Both the position numbers and the translations under genes were made by a program. DNA of 18,023 nt from an uncultured Clostridia bacterium (GTDB taxonomy: Bacteria; Bacillota; Clostridia; RGIG6154): positions 1 to 18,023 of the forward strand of contig CAKSDT010000029.1 in assembly GCA_934446135.1 (NCBI GenBank), read 5' to 3'. Below are positions 9,848 through 16,876 of the stretch, one piece after another. How positions within the stretch are numbered: position 1 is the stretch's first letter; every line of letters begins with the position of its first letter. The notes under the pieces were generated by a model. The model searched no databases. It worked only from the letters and a program-made list of their open reading frames with translations, and was not told the origin of the DNA.

Positions 9848-10934
9848 TGTTTTTTCCCTCCTCCATTAAAGTTATGAATTTCTTAAAAAGGTATGTACTG
9901 TCTTTTGGACCGGGGGCACTTTCAGGGTGATACTGAACCGAGAAAATATTATCCTTCTCACACTCTACTCCTTCTACAGTTTTATCGAGAAGGTTAATAT
10001 GGGTGATTTCAAGCGGTGTGTTAAGAAGGCTTTTTTCATCAACCGCATAACTGTGATTTTGAGATGTTATTTCAATTTTTCCTGTTTTAAGATTTTTAAC
10101 AGGATGATTTCCGCCTCGGTGTCCGAATTTAAGTTTGTATGTTCTTCCGCCGTAAGCAAGAGATATTATCTGATGACCCAGGCATATTCCGAAAATAGGA
10201 TATTTACCGATAAGTTTTTTTATAGTTTCCGTAAGACAGGAAACATCTTCAGGATCGCCCGGACCGTTTGAAACAAATACACCGTCCGGCTTCATAAACT
10301 CAATATCTTCAGCATTTGTATCAAACGGAACGACAGTTACATTGCAGCCAAAGTTATTAAGTTCCCTTATAATATTAAACTTTATTCCGCAGTCTATTGC
10401 AACAACATTGAATTTATGATTTGAAGTTCTGGAATACCATCTTTTTTTGCAGCTGACTTTTGACACTGCATCTTTTGGTATGGGACTGTTTTTAATTATT
10501 TTTATTCCGTCTTCGGCAGAGGTTGAAATATCTGTTATAAGGACACGCTGGGAACCGAAATCACGGATTTTTCTCGTAAGTTTTCTTGTATCTATTCCGT
10601 AAATTCCGGGAACTTGATTTTCCGATAAAATCTCATCCAAAGTTTTGGTATACCTGAAATTTGACGGCATATCGTTGTAATCACGCACAATTAATGCACC
10701 TACACTGATGATTTTGCTTTCAAAATCATCGTCTGTTATGCCGTAATTTCCTATAAGTGGGTATGTCATAACAACAGCCTGATATGTATATGACGGGTCG
10801 GAAATAATTTCCTGATACCCGACGGGCGAAGTGTTAAATACAAGTTCGCATACTCTTTCTGCATCTGCACCGAATGAATATCCTATGTACTCGCTTCCGT
10901 CTTCCAATATTAATTTTCTATCAAATTTTCTCAT
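9840..10934 (-). CDS. carA: Carbamoyl-phosphate synthase small subunit (glutamine amidotransferase)
   Basis: The 364-aa glutaminase subunit that supplies ammonia to CarB. The N-terminal CPSase small-chain domain has the FNTSPVGYQEIISDPSYT segment (about 33-50), and the C-terminal class I glutamine amidotransferase domain has the nucleophile C251 in GICLGHQ, plus H336 and E338 in YHPESAPGP, with the oxyanion-side motif SNGPGDP at 222-228. All catalytic residues are intact. The ATG at 10934 has AAGGCGG upstream. It overlaps carB by 8 bp. No other pyrimidine or arginine gene is adjacent, so the sequence does not show which pathway the operon mainly serves. Confidence 0.98.
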   Translation of the reverse strand: MRKFDRKLILEDGSEYIGYSFGADAERVCELVFNTSPVGYQEIISDPSYTYQAVVMTYPLIGNYGITDDDFESKIISVGALIVRDYNDMPSNFRYTKTLDEILSENQVPGIYGIDTRKLTRKIRDFGSQRVLITDISTSAEDGIKIIKNSPIPKDAVSKVSCKKRWYSRTSNHKFNVVAIDCGIKFNIIRELNNFGCNVTVVPFDTNAEDIEFMKPDGVFVSNGPGDPEDVSCLTETIKKLIGKYPIFGICLGHQIISLAYGGRTYKLKFGHRGGNHPVKNLKTGKIEITSQNHSYAVDEKSLLNTPLEITHINLLDKTVEGVECEKDNIFSVQYHPESAPGPKDSTYLFKKFITLMEEGKNNA

Positions 10935-10972
10935 AAATAGTTCCGCCTTTTGGTGCTTAATTTATAATATTC

Positions 10973-11021
10973 AAAAAGAGATGTCCGTTTAAGGGCGAGA
11001 AAAACCCATAACAAACATCCC
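10973..11021 (-). promoter_or_regulatory. Terminator-like hairpin in the carA leader (candidate attenuator)
   Basis: About 10 bases after the predicted carA transcription start, GGGATGT (minus strand, 11015-11021) can pair with ACATCTC (10978-10984), with pairing continuing inward through several G-U and A-U pairs to an inner GGG/CCC step, and TTTTT follows at 10973-10977. This looks like an intrinsic terminator placed between promoter and gene. AAGGG at its 5' edge can instead pair with CCCTT inside the loop side, a short competing structure. I do not see the PyrR-binding consensus, so the regulator, if any, is unknown. Confidence 0.55.
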
Positions 11022-11038
11022 TTGTCCGTATTGATAGA

Positions 11039-11067
11039 ATTATATTACCATTATTGGCAGTTGTCAA
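11039..11067 (-). promoter_or_regulatory. Consensus sigma-A-type promoter of carAB
   Basis: Minus strand TTGACA (11062-11067), exactly 17 bp, TATAAT (11039-11044): both hexamers are perfect. It lies only 16 bp beyond the stop codon of the upstream rrf2 gene and gives a carA leader of about 100 bases. So strong a promoter fits a unit kept in check by the leader hairpin. Confidence 0.88.
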
Positions 11068-11083
11068 TACTTTTCGTTTAAAT

Positions 11084-11491
11084 TTAAGTTTTGTTAATCA
11101 AATCCGCAACGGTTTTTGTGTCGAGATAGTTATTAATAACCTCTGAAAGTTCGCTCCACATTTCAACTGTTGTGCATTTGTTCCTCCTCGGGCATGGCGA
11201 GGAATTATTTTCAAGACAGGCAACCGGTGAAAGCGAAACCTCGGTAAGTCTTAAAATATCACCGACACGGTATTCCTCCGGCTTTTTCGTAAGTTTATAC
11301 CCGCCGCCTTTGCCATGAACCCCCTCAACCAGGCCGTTTGAAGTTAAAATCGGCATAATACGCTCAAGATATTTAAGTGATATTTCCTGCCTTGCAGCGA
11401 CATCCTTCATCGGAACATAACCGCTGTCTGTGTGTTCTGCAAGGTCAGCAAGAACACGCAGTGCGTATCTTCCCCTTGTTGAAATCATCAT
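11084..11491 (-). CDS. Rrf2-family regulator, IscR-like
   Basis: A 135-aa winged-helix repressor of the Rrf2 family. The start MMISTRGRYALRVL, the helix region PMKDVAARQEISLKYLERIMPIL (about 27-49) and the wing GVHGKGGGYKLTK (57-69) are typical. Three cysteines, C92, C100 and C106, lie where IscR holds its [2Fe-2S] cluster (C-x5-C-x5-C in E. coli; here the first gap is seven residues), unlike B. subtilis CymR, which has no such cysteines. It is the last gene of the cysK-iscS-iscU cluster, 17 bp after iscU, so it is likely an autoregulator of the operon that senses cluster supply; a CymR-like role through CysK is the alternative. The first of two adjacent ATG codons is used because AGAGG lies 8 bases upstream, but either is possible. 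Confidence 0.9.
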   Translation of the reverse strand: MMISTRGRYALRVLADLAEHTDSGYVPMKDVAARQEISLKYLERIMPILTSNGLVEGVHGKGGGYKLTKKPEEYRVGDILRLTEVSLSPVACLENNSSPCPRRNKCTTVEMWSELSEVINNYLDTKTVADLINKT

Positions 11492-11508
11492 AGTTATTAC
11501 CTCTTAAA

Positions 11509-11940
11509 TTAAAGACTGCAGTGACCGCAGGACTCACAGTCCGGGAATTCTGTTTTGTCATAACTTATCCCGTTTTTGTCGTAATAATCCTTAACCGCTG
11601 CTTTGATTGCCTCTTCAGCAAGGACAGAACAGTGAAGTTTGTGGGCGGGAAGTCCGTCTAATGCTTCTGCAACTGCCTTATTTGAGAGGGCAAGTGCGTC
11701 TTTAACACTCTTTCCCTTTATCATTTCTGTTGCCATAGAACTCGAGGCTATGGCACTGCCGCAGCCGAATGTTTCAAATTTAACATCTTCTATTGTGCCG
11801 TCATTAATTTTAAGATATATTTTCATAATATCTCCGCATTTTGCATTTCCGACTTCGCCTACGCCGTCTGCATTTTCTATAACACCGACATTTCTCGGAT
11901 TTTTAAAATGATCCATTACCTTTTCACTGTATAAAGCCAT
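11509..11940 (-). CDS. iscU: Fe-S cluster scaffold protein, IscU/NifU-N type
   Basis: A 143-aa scaffold on which IscS-derived sulfur and iron are built into Fe-S clusters. The three scaffold cysteines are present: C35 in NAKCGD (with D37), C60 in ETFGCGSAIASSS and C104 in LHCSVLAEEA, together with H103. The LPPVK motif used by the HscA chaperone is not present, in line with no hscBA here. Unusually, the tail ends DCESCGHCSL, a CxxCxxC cluster (C135, C138, C141), beyond the minimal IscU fold. The start at 11940 has AAGGCGGTG upstream. It lies 13 bp after iscS and before rrf2, so all are cotranscribed. Could equally be named nifU. Confidence 0.95.
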   Translation of the reverse strand: MALYSEKVMDHFKNPRNVGVIENADGVGEVGNAKCGDIMKIYLKINDGTIEDVKFETFGCGSAIASSSMATEMIKGKSVKDALALSNKAVAEALDGLPAHKLHCSVLAEEAIKAAVKDYYDKNGISYDKTEFPDCESCGHCSL

Positions 11941-11953
11941 CGTAACACCGCCT

Positions 11954-13138
11954 TTATAGTATAAATTTTTTATTTCCGTTTACTTTGTCACGCCACAACG
12001 GTGACATATTTCTTAAGTAGTCTACAATTCCAGGGATTTTATCAAGCATATAGTCAATTTCCTCATCCGTGTTTGTTTCGCAAATAGAAAGCCTTAACGA
12101 ACCGTGTGCAATTTCGTGAACTCTTCCTATGGCGAGAAGAACATGGCTTGGGTCTAAAGAGCCGGATGTGCAGGCAGAACCCGATGAAGCACATATTCCT
12201 TTTGCGTCAAGCAGTAATAAAAGGCTTTCACCTTCTATTCCTTCAAAACAGAAATTAACATTTCCCGGAAGTCTGTTTACTCTGTCACCGTTTAATGCAC
12301 TGTGAGGTATTTTGGACAGCCCTTCAATCAATCTGTCACGCATTTTCGAAACCTTATTTGCGTTAACATCAATGTTTAAACAGGCTTCTTTAAATGCTGC
12401 TGCCATTGAAACTATAGCCGGTATATTTTCTGTGCCTGCTCTTTTGCCGCGTTCTTGGGCACCGCCTTCTATAATATTGATTAACGGTATACTTTGTTTT
12501 GCGTACAGCACCCCGATGCCCTTAGGTCCGTGAAATTTATGAGCCGAAAGAGAAAGCATATCAATGTTTTGCTCTTTAACATTAATTTTTATGTGACCTG
12601 CAGCCTGAACAGCATCAGTGTGAAAAATCACACCTTTTTCCTTACAAATTTGCCCTATTTCTGAAATGGGAAGAATCGAACCTATTTCATTGTTTGCATA
12701 CATAGCAGTAACAAGACAGGTATCTTCCCTTATTGCACTTTCAAAATCACGAACCGTTAAATTATGGTTTGGATTTATCTTAAGAAGTTCAACTTCAAAA
12801 CCTTCTTTTTCAAGTTTTTTCAGTGTGTGAAGTACTGCATGATGTTCAAATGCAGTAGACACTATGTGCATTTTATTTTTTCTTTTTCCTATTGCAGCCG
12901 CACTTAAAATGGCTTGATTATCTGCTTCGCTGCCGCCGGATGTAAAATAAATTTCTTTTGCCTGGCAGCCTAAAAGTTCCGCAATTTCCTCGCGGGCTTT
13001 GACCAAAGCCTCTTTTGCGTTCTGACCTACTGTGTGCAAACTGGACGGATTTCCGAAATTTTCCTGTAAGTAAGGAATCATTGCGTTTACCGCAGTATCA
13101 CTCATTTTAGTTGTTGCCGCATTATCTGCATATATCAT
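11954..13138 (-). CDS. iscS: Cysteine desulfurase, NifS/IscS type
   Basis: A 394-aa PLP enzyme that removes sulfur from cysteine as a protein persulfide for Fe-S clusters and other thio-cofactors. The PLP lysine is K201 in LSLSAHKFHGPKG; H100 in FEHHAVLHT and D175/Q178 in HTDAVQAAG are the usual cofactor contacts; the nucleophile is C323 in ASSGSACTSGS, the long flexible loop of group I (NifS/IscS) rather than SufS. The N-terminus MIYADNAATTKMSDTAV is canonical. The ATG at 13138 has AAAGG upstream. It follows cysK by 14 bp, so the enzyme is encoded next to the one that makes its substrate. Confidence 0.96.
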   Translation of the reverse strand: MIYADNAATTKMSDTAVNAMIPYLQENFGNPSSLHTVGQNAKEALVKAREEIAELLGCQAKEIYFTSGGSEADNQAILSAAAIGKRKNKMHIVSTAFEHHAVLHTLKKLEKEGFEVELLKINPNHNLTVRDFESAIREDTCLVTAMYANNEIGSILPISEIGQICKEKGVIFHTDAVQAAGHIKINVKEQNIDMLSLSAHKFHGPKGIGVLYAKQSIPLINIIEGGAQERGKRAGTENIPAIVSMAAAFKEACLNIDVNANKVSKMRDRLIEGLSKIPHSALNGDRVNRLPGNVNFCFEGIEGESLLLLLDAKGICASSGSACTSGSLDPSHVLLAIGRVHEIAHGSLRLSICETNTDEEIDYMLDKIPGIVDYLRNMSPLWRDKVNGNKKFIL

Positions 13139-13152
13139 AATTTTGCCTTTCT

Positions 13153-14085
13153 TTATTCATTAAATAGTGGTGTTGAAAGATATCTGTCGCCTGTGTCCGG
13201 AAGTAAAACTACTATTGTTTTTCCTTTGTTTTCAGGTCTTTTTGCGATTTCTTTTGCTGCAAAAAGTGCAGCACCTGACGAAATTCCGACAAGCACACCC
13301 TCGCTTTTTCCTATTTCTCTGCCTGTTTCAAATGCGTCTTCGTTAGAAACGGGGAAAATTTCATCATACACGGTTGTGTCCAAAACTTTCGGAACAAATC
13401 CTGCACCGATACCTTGGATTTTGTGAGGACCTGCGACACCGGTTGAAAGGACTGCTGATGTTTTTGGTTCAACTGCAACAACCTTAACATCTTTCTTTTT
13501 GGATTTTAAGTATTTTCCTACGCCTGTAATTGTTCCGCCTGTTCCGACTCCTGCAACAAAAATATCAACTTCTCCGTCGGTATCTGCATAAATTTCGGGA
13601 CCTGTGGTTTCAAAATGTGCTTTCGGATTTGCCTCATTGACAAACTGTCCCGGAATAAAACTGTTAGGAGTTTCTTTTGAAAGTTCTTCTGCCTTTTCAA
13701 TTGCACCTTTCATACCCTTTGAGCCGTCCGTGAGAACAAGTTCGGCACCGTATGCTTTCATCAACTGTCTTCTTTCAACAGACATAGTTTCAGGCATAAC
13801 TATTATAATTTTATATCCTCTTGCTGCCGCAACCGACGCAAGTCCTATACCGGTATTTCCGCTTGTAGGTTCAATAATTACGGTATCTTTATTGATTATT
13901 CCTTTTTCTTCGGCGTCGTCAATTATTTTTCTTGCAATTCTGTCTTTTACAGAACCTGCCGGATTAAAATATTCAAGTTTAGCAAGTATTTTTGCCTCAA
14001 TACCCTCTTTTTTTTCAATGTGAGTAAGTTCTAACAAGGGGGTTTTACCGATAAGTTCATCTGCTGATTTGTAAATTTTTGACAT
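13153..14085 (-). CDS. cysK: Cysteine synthase A (O-acetylserine sulfhydrylase)
   Basis: A 310-aa PLP enzyme that converts O-acetylserine and sulfide to cysteine. The PLP lysine K47 lies in NPAGSVKDRIA, the substrate loop PTSGNTGIG at 73-81, the phosphate-binding loop GVGTGGTITG at 179-188, and S269/S270 in GISSGAA contact the pyridine ring. Length and motifs are those of CysK rather than cystathionine beta-synthase. The ATG at 14085 has AAGGAG upstream. It is the first gene of cysK-iscS-iscU-rrf2, behind a promoter whose -35 is wrapped by an inverted repeat. In B. subtilis CysK also serves as a partner of the Rrf2 regulator CymR, which makes the presence of an rrf2 gene in the same operon notable. 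Confidence 0.97.
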   Translation of the reverse strand: MSKIYKSADELIGKTPLLELTHIEKKEGIEAKILAKLEYFNPAGSVKDRIARKIIDDAEEKGIINKDTVIIEPTSGNTGIGLASVAAARGYKIIIVMPETMSVERRQLMKAYGAELVLTDGSKGMKGAIEKAEELSKETPNSFIPGQFVNEANPKAHFETTGPEIYADTDGEVDIFVAGVGTGGTITGVGKYLKSKKKDVKVVAVEPKTSAVLSTGVAGPHKIQGIGAGFVPKVLDTTVYDEIFPVSNEDAFETGREIGKSEGVLVGISSGAALFAAKEIAKRPENKGKTIVVLLPDTGDRYLSTPLFNE

Positions 14086-14143
14086 AATAATTATCTCCTT
14101 TATTTAGCAAATTATTTACCCACCTCTGTGGTATGTTATAGAA

Positions 14144-14172
14144 AGTATAGCACATATTACCTACCAAGTCAA
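14144..14172 (-). promoter_or_regulatory. Sigma-A-type promoter of the cysK-iscS-iscU-rrf2 operon
   Basis: Minus strand TTGACT (14167-14172), 17 bp, TATACT (14144-14149): five of six bases match in each hexamer. The predicted start is about 50 bases before the cysK ATG. A small hairpin, CCAC-AGAG-GTGG, follows just after the start. The -35 lies entirely inside the spacer of the inverted repeat at 14157-14179. Confidence 0.8.
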
Positions 14173-14179
14173 TAGGTAA
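14157..14179. promoter_or_regulatory. Inverted repeat over the cysK -35 box, candidate Rrf2 operator
   Basis: TTACCTA (14157-14163), 9 bp, TAGGTAA (14173-14179), a perfect 7-bp inverted repeat of 23 bp overall. Length and symmetry suit a dimeric winged-helix regulator, and binding would cover the -35 of the cysK promoter. The rrf2 gene at the end of the same operon is the obvious candidate to bind it. The repeat ends 15 bp before the -35 of the divergent eamA promoter. Binding is inferred from position and symmetry only. Confidence 0.6.
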
Positions 14180-14194
14180 ATGAAAAATTTTAAG

Positions 14195-14223
14195 TTGAAA
14201 TGAGTAAAATTTTAGAGTATAAT
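14195..14223 (+). promoter_or_regulatory. Sigma-A-type promoter of the eamA-like/MATE unit
   Basis: TTGAAA (14195-14200), 17 bp, TATAAT (14218-14223). The -10 is perfect and the -35 matches five of six. The predicted start leaves about 30 bases before the ATG at 14259, with AGGAG at 14245-14249. It is back to back with the cysK promoter. Confidence 0.75.
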
Positions 14224-14258
14224 AATAATGTATAAAAATATCACAGGAGTGATGAAAT

Positions 14259-14672
14259 ATGTGGCTTGTCTTTGCGGTACTTTCATCGGTATTTGCAGCG
14301 TTGACATCTATTTTGGCAAAAATAGGAATAGACAATATTGATTCAAACCTTGCAACGGGAATAAGAACTATTGGTGTGGTTATTATGGCTTGGGTTATGG
14401 TTTTTATTAACGGAAGTCAGTCTCAACTTTTCACGATAGATAAAAAAAGTATGATTTTTATTATTCTGTCAGGGCTTGCGACGGGTGTTTCCTGGCTCTG
14501 CTATTATAAGGCGTTAAGAATGGGCGATGTTTCAAAGGTTGTATCTATTGATAAAATGAGTGTTGTAATAACTCTTGTTTTGGCATTTGTGTTTCTTAAT
14601 GAAAAGTTTACGGTTAAATCTTTATTAGGTTCAGCTCTTATTACAATAGGTACACTGTTTATGGTAGTGTGA
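14259..14672 (+). CDS. Half-size EamA-domain (DMT superfamily) membrane protein
   Basis: A 137-aa integral membrane protein with about five hydrophobic segments (roughly residues 2-22, 32-50, 65-83, 93-112 and 117-136). It has a single EamA repeat, where most EamA transporters have two in about 300 aa, so it would have to act as a dimer. Recognisable features are the opening WLVFAVLSSVFAALTSILAKIG and the C-terminal WLCYYKALRMGDVSKVVSIDK followed by FLNEKFTVKSLLGSALITIGT, typical of the small DMT family (COG2510-like). Substrate is unknown; E. coli EamA exports cysteine and O-acetylserine, and this gene lies divergently next to cysK, but that is only suggestive. The stop is 8 bp before the chosen MATE start, so the two are cotranscribed and probably coupled. 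Confidence 0.88.
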   Translation: MWLVFAVLSSVFAALTSILAKIGIDNIDSNLATGIRTIGVVIMAWVMVFINGSQSQLFTIDKKSMIFIILSGLATGVSWLCYYKALRMGDVSKVVSIDKMSVVITLVLAFVFLNEKFTVKSLLGSALITIGTLFMVV

Positions 14673-14675
14673 GGA
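14671..14675 (+). promoter_or_regulatory. Ribosome binding site deciding the start of the MATE gene
   Basis: GAGGA overlaps the TGA stop of the upstream gene and lies 5 bases before the ATG at 14681. A GTG at 14669 is in frame but sits on top of this site and has no site of its own, so ATG 14681 is preferred. Confidence 0.6.
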
Positions 14676-14680
14676 ATAAA

Positions 14681-16042
14681 ATGAATGCGATTGATAATGA
14701 AAAACAATATAAAAGAATGACTGAAGAAAAGATACCTGCACTTGTAACAAGTTTGGCACTGCCCACAATGCTCAGTATGCTTATTACAGTAATATATAGC
14801 ACTGCAGACACATATTTTGTTTCTCAGATAAATAAGTCCGCGTCTGCCGCAGTAGGGGTTGTATACTCTATAATGGCTATACTTCAGGCAATAGGATTCG
14901 GACTCGGAATGGGAGCGGGTAGCCTTATAAGTTTGAATCTCGGCAGAAAAAATGAAAAACAGGCAAATATATATGCTTCAAGTGCATTTTCGGCTGCAAT
15001 TGTAACAGGCGGAGTTGTAGGAATAGTTTGCCTTATATTTATTGAACCGTTGCTTAAACTTTTAGGGTGCACAAATACAATGCTCCCTTACGGTTTGTCT
15101 TACGCAAGATATATTCTTGCGGCTGCACCGATTTCTTGTGCGACTTTTGTTTTAAACAATGCCCTCCGTGCTGAAGGTGAGTCCCTTCTTGCTATGATAG
15201 GTCTTACGGCAGGCGGAATAATTAATGTGATTTTAGATCCGGTTTTGATATTTAGATTAAAAATGGGATGCGGGGGAGCGGCACTTGCTACCGTTATAAG
15301 TCAGACAATCAGTTTCATTATTTTCATTTTTATGTTTTTACGGGGAAAAACTATAGTAAAAATAAAAACAGAATACATAAGCAGAAGCGGCGGGGACTAC
15401 GGAAAAATAATATCTGTAGGATTTCCTACAATATGCAGACAGGGTCTCGGCAGTGTTGCTGCAGCTGCCTTAAATATCAAAGCCGCCGTATACGGTGACG
15501 CTGCGGTTGCAGCAATAACAATTGCCAACAAAGTTTATGTTCTTGTAAGAAATTTAATAATCGGTTTGGGGCAGGGATTTCAGCCCGTTGCAGGTTTTAA
15601 TTACGGAGCAGGAAACAAAAAGAGAACATGGCATGCGTTTTTATTTGCAACATTTTTGGGAACTGTTATATGTGTGGCATTTTCTATAATCACAATTTTA
15701 TTTTCAGAACAAATAATGTGGTGGTTCTGTAAAGATACTTCGGTACTTAATATAGGTGTCAACACCATAATTTACGGCGGAATGGTAATGCCGTTTATGG
15801 CGTTTTCGACTTTTGTGAATCAGTTATATCAGTGCCTCGGAATGAAAATAAGAGCAACATTTCTTGCAAGTTTAAGACAGGGAATATTTTTCCTGCCGAC
15901 AGTTCTTATTCTTCCTCGTTTTATTGGTTGCACGGGAGTTGAGGCCAGTCAGCCTATTGCAGACCTTATGACATTTGCGGTTTCTGTCCCGTTTGCAGTA
16001 TACTTTTATAAAAAATATATAAAGACGGAAAATCTTGTGTAA
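14681..16042 (+). CDS. MATE family multidrug/metabolite efflux transporter
   Basis: A 453-aa polytopic membrane protein of the MATE family, which exports cationic or organic compounds using Na+ or H+ gradients. The family opening is clear (PALVTSLALPTMLSMLIT, then YSTADTYFVSQI), as are the segments GFGLGMGAGSLISLNLGRKN, NNALRAEGES, IINVILDPVLIF, and in the second half GLGQGFQPVAGFNYGAGN. About twelve membrane segments in two halves are expected for this length, closest in style to the MepA/DinF branch. Substrate cannot be told. The frame also allows a GTG start four codons earlier. It is coupled to the small EamA-type gene and ends just before a strong terminator. Confidence 0.94.
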   Translation: MNAIDNEKQYKRMTEEKIPALVTSLALPTMLSMLITVIYSTADTYFVSQINKSASAAVGVVYSIMAILQAIGFGLGMGAGSLISLNLGRKNEKQANIYASSAFSAAIVTGGVVGIVCLIFIEPLLKLLGCTNTMLPYGLSYARYILAAAPISCATFVLNNALRAEGESLLAMIGLTAGGIINVILDPVLIFRLKMGCGGAALATVISQTISFIIFIFMFLRGKTIVKIKTEYISRSGGDYGKIISVGFPTICRQGLGSVAAAALNIKAAVYGDAAVAAITIANKVYVLVRNLIIGLGQGFQPVAGFNYGAGNKKRTWHAFLFATFLGTVICVAFSIITILFSEQIMWWFCKDTSVLNIGVNTIIYGGMVMPFMAFSTFVNQLYQCLGMKIRATFLASLRQGIFFLPTVLILPRFIGCTGVEASQPIADLMTFAVSVPFAVYFYKKYIKTENLV

Positions 16043-16045
16043 GAT

Positions 16046-16078
16046 AAAAGCGGTGTGAAACTCATTCACACCGCTTTT
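16046..16078. terminator. Bidirectional Rho-independent terminator between MATE gene and ylmH
   Basis: AAAAGCGGTGTGAA (16046-16059), a 5-base loop, TTCACACCGCTTTT (16065-16078): perfect 14-bp arms with a T-run on the 3' side of both strands. It serves the MATE gene on plus and ylmH on minus, whose stop codons lie 3 and 9 bp away. Confidence 0.93.
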
Positions 16079-16087
16079 GATATATTT

Positions 16088-16870
16088 TCACCTTACATAT
16101 CTTTCGATTTCAATCCATATCCGACCTTTTTTACTGATTCCGGATACTGAACTCAATACCGCTTTTCCTTTTCCTCTTAATGTAAGTTTAGAATGTTCAT
16201 CTGTCTTAAAATCCGTTTTGATTACGGGAACATCGTTTACAAAAACTTTGCCGGCAAGAATTTCTTTTGCGGCTGCAGTTCTCGATATTCCGAATGCCGA
16301 TGAAATAACTGCGTCAAGTCTTAAACTCATAACAGTATCTGTGATTAGTTTGGTTTCGGGTTCGGCAACCGTGAGTTCCGAAACGGAAAGTATTTCAGTT
16401 GAAACGGGGGTGTGGCCTGCTTTAAAGTAATTGGTATTAATAAATTCTGCGATTTTTTTGGTAGTAATTATTTGTGCTGAGTCGCCGTCTGCCAAAATAT
16501 CCCCTATACTTTCCCTTTTAAGGCCAAGCCCCATCAGCGAGCCTAAATAATCGCGATGTGAAAGGGGTTTGTTTGCTTTAACTTTCAAAACAACAATATC
16601 GGAATAAGAGCCAAAATCTTCCTTATCAATGTAGTCCGGAACAAAGTAGAGAATTTTTCTTTCAGCGTCGCGATATCCGCCGAACAGAATGAAATCGGAC
16701 TTCAAATCTTTTTTTATTATGTTTATAATATTTTGTTGGCTTAAACTCAAAAATGAAGTTGAGGTTACAAAACATTTTTCATAACACATACAATCCTTAT
16801 CCAGGATATTTGCCGCAATGATTCCGTCATCTTTATTAAATTTGTATTTTTCTGTAATTGAGTTTTTCAT
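16088..16870 (-). CDS. ylmH: YlmH-type S4-domain RNA-binding protein
   Basis: A 260-aa protein of the YlmH family. The C-terminal S4 domain (about 181-240) shows LRLDAVISSAFGISRTAAAKEI and GKVFVNDVPVIKTDFKT, and the family segment HRDYLGSLMGLGLKRESIGDI lies at 105-125. YlmH binds the large ribosomal subunit in B. subtilis and is linked to ribosome-associated quality control. The gene is usually next to sepF/divIVA but stands alone here. The frame opens at an ATG at 16888 with no ribosome binding site; the ATG at 16870 is preferred because the promoter -10 lies 6 bases before it, which would make a leaderless message. Start choice is the main doubt. Confidence 0.93.
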   Translation of the reverse strand: MKNSITEKYKFNKDDGIIAANILDKDCMCYEKCFVTSTSFLSLSQQNIINIIKKDLKSDFILFGGYRDAERKILYFVPDYIDKEDFGSYSDIVVLKVKANKPLSHRDYLGSLMGLGLKRESIGDILADGDSAQIITTKKIAEFINTNYFKAGHTPVSTEILSVSELTVAEPETKLITDTVMSLRLDAVISSAFGISRTAAAKEILAGKVFVNDVPVIKTDFKTDEHSKLTLRGKGKAVLSSVSGISKKGRIWIEIERYVR

Positions 16871-16876
16871 ACCGAT

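Noticed and set aside
10935..11045. PyrR-regulated attenuator before carA
   Set aside because: Terminator-like hairpin is present, but there is no room or sequence for the PyrR-binding anti-antiterminator consensus; only an unassigned attenuator is reported.
13604..14023. A 139-codon open frame on the plus strand inside cysK
   Set aside because: Complementary to a clear cysK coding sequence; its Ser/Ile-rich translation is what the reverse complement of such a gene gives.
14057..14335. A 92-codon open frame on the minus strand spanning the cysK/eamA intergenic region
   Set aside because: It overlaps the eamA start on the other strand and the cysK start in another frame, runs through both promoters and the inverted repeat, has no recognisable domain and no ribosome binding site.
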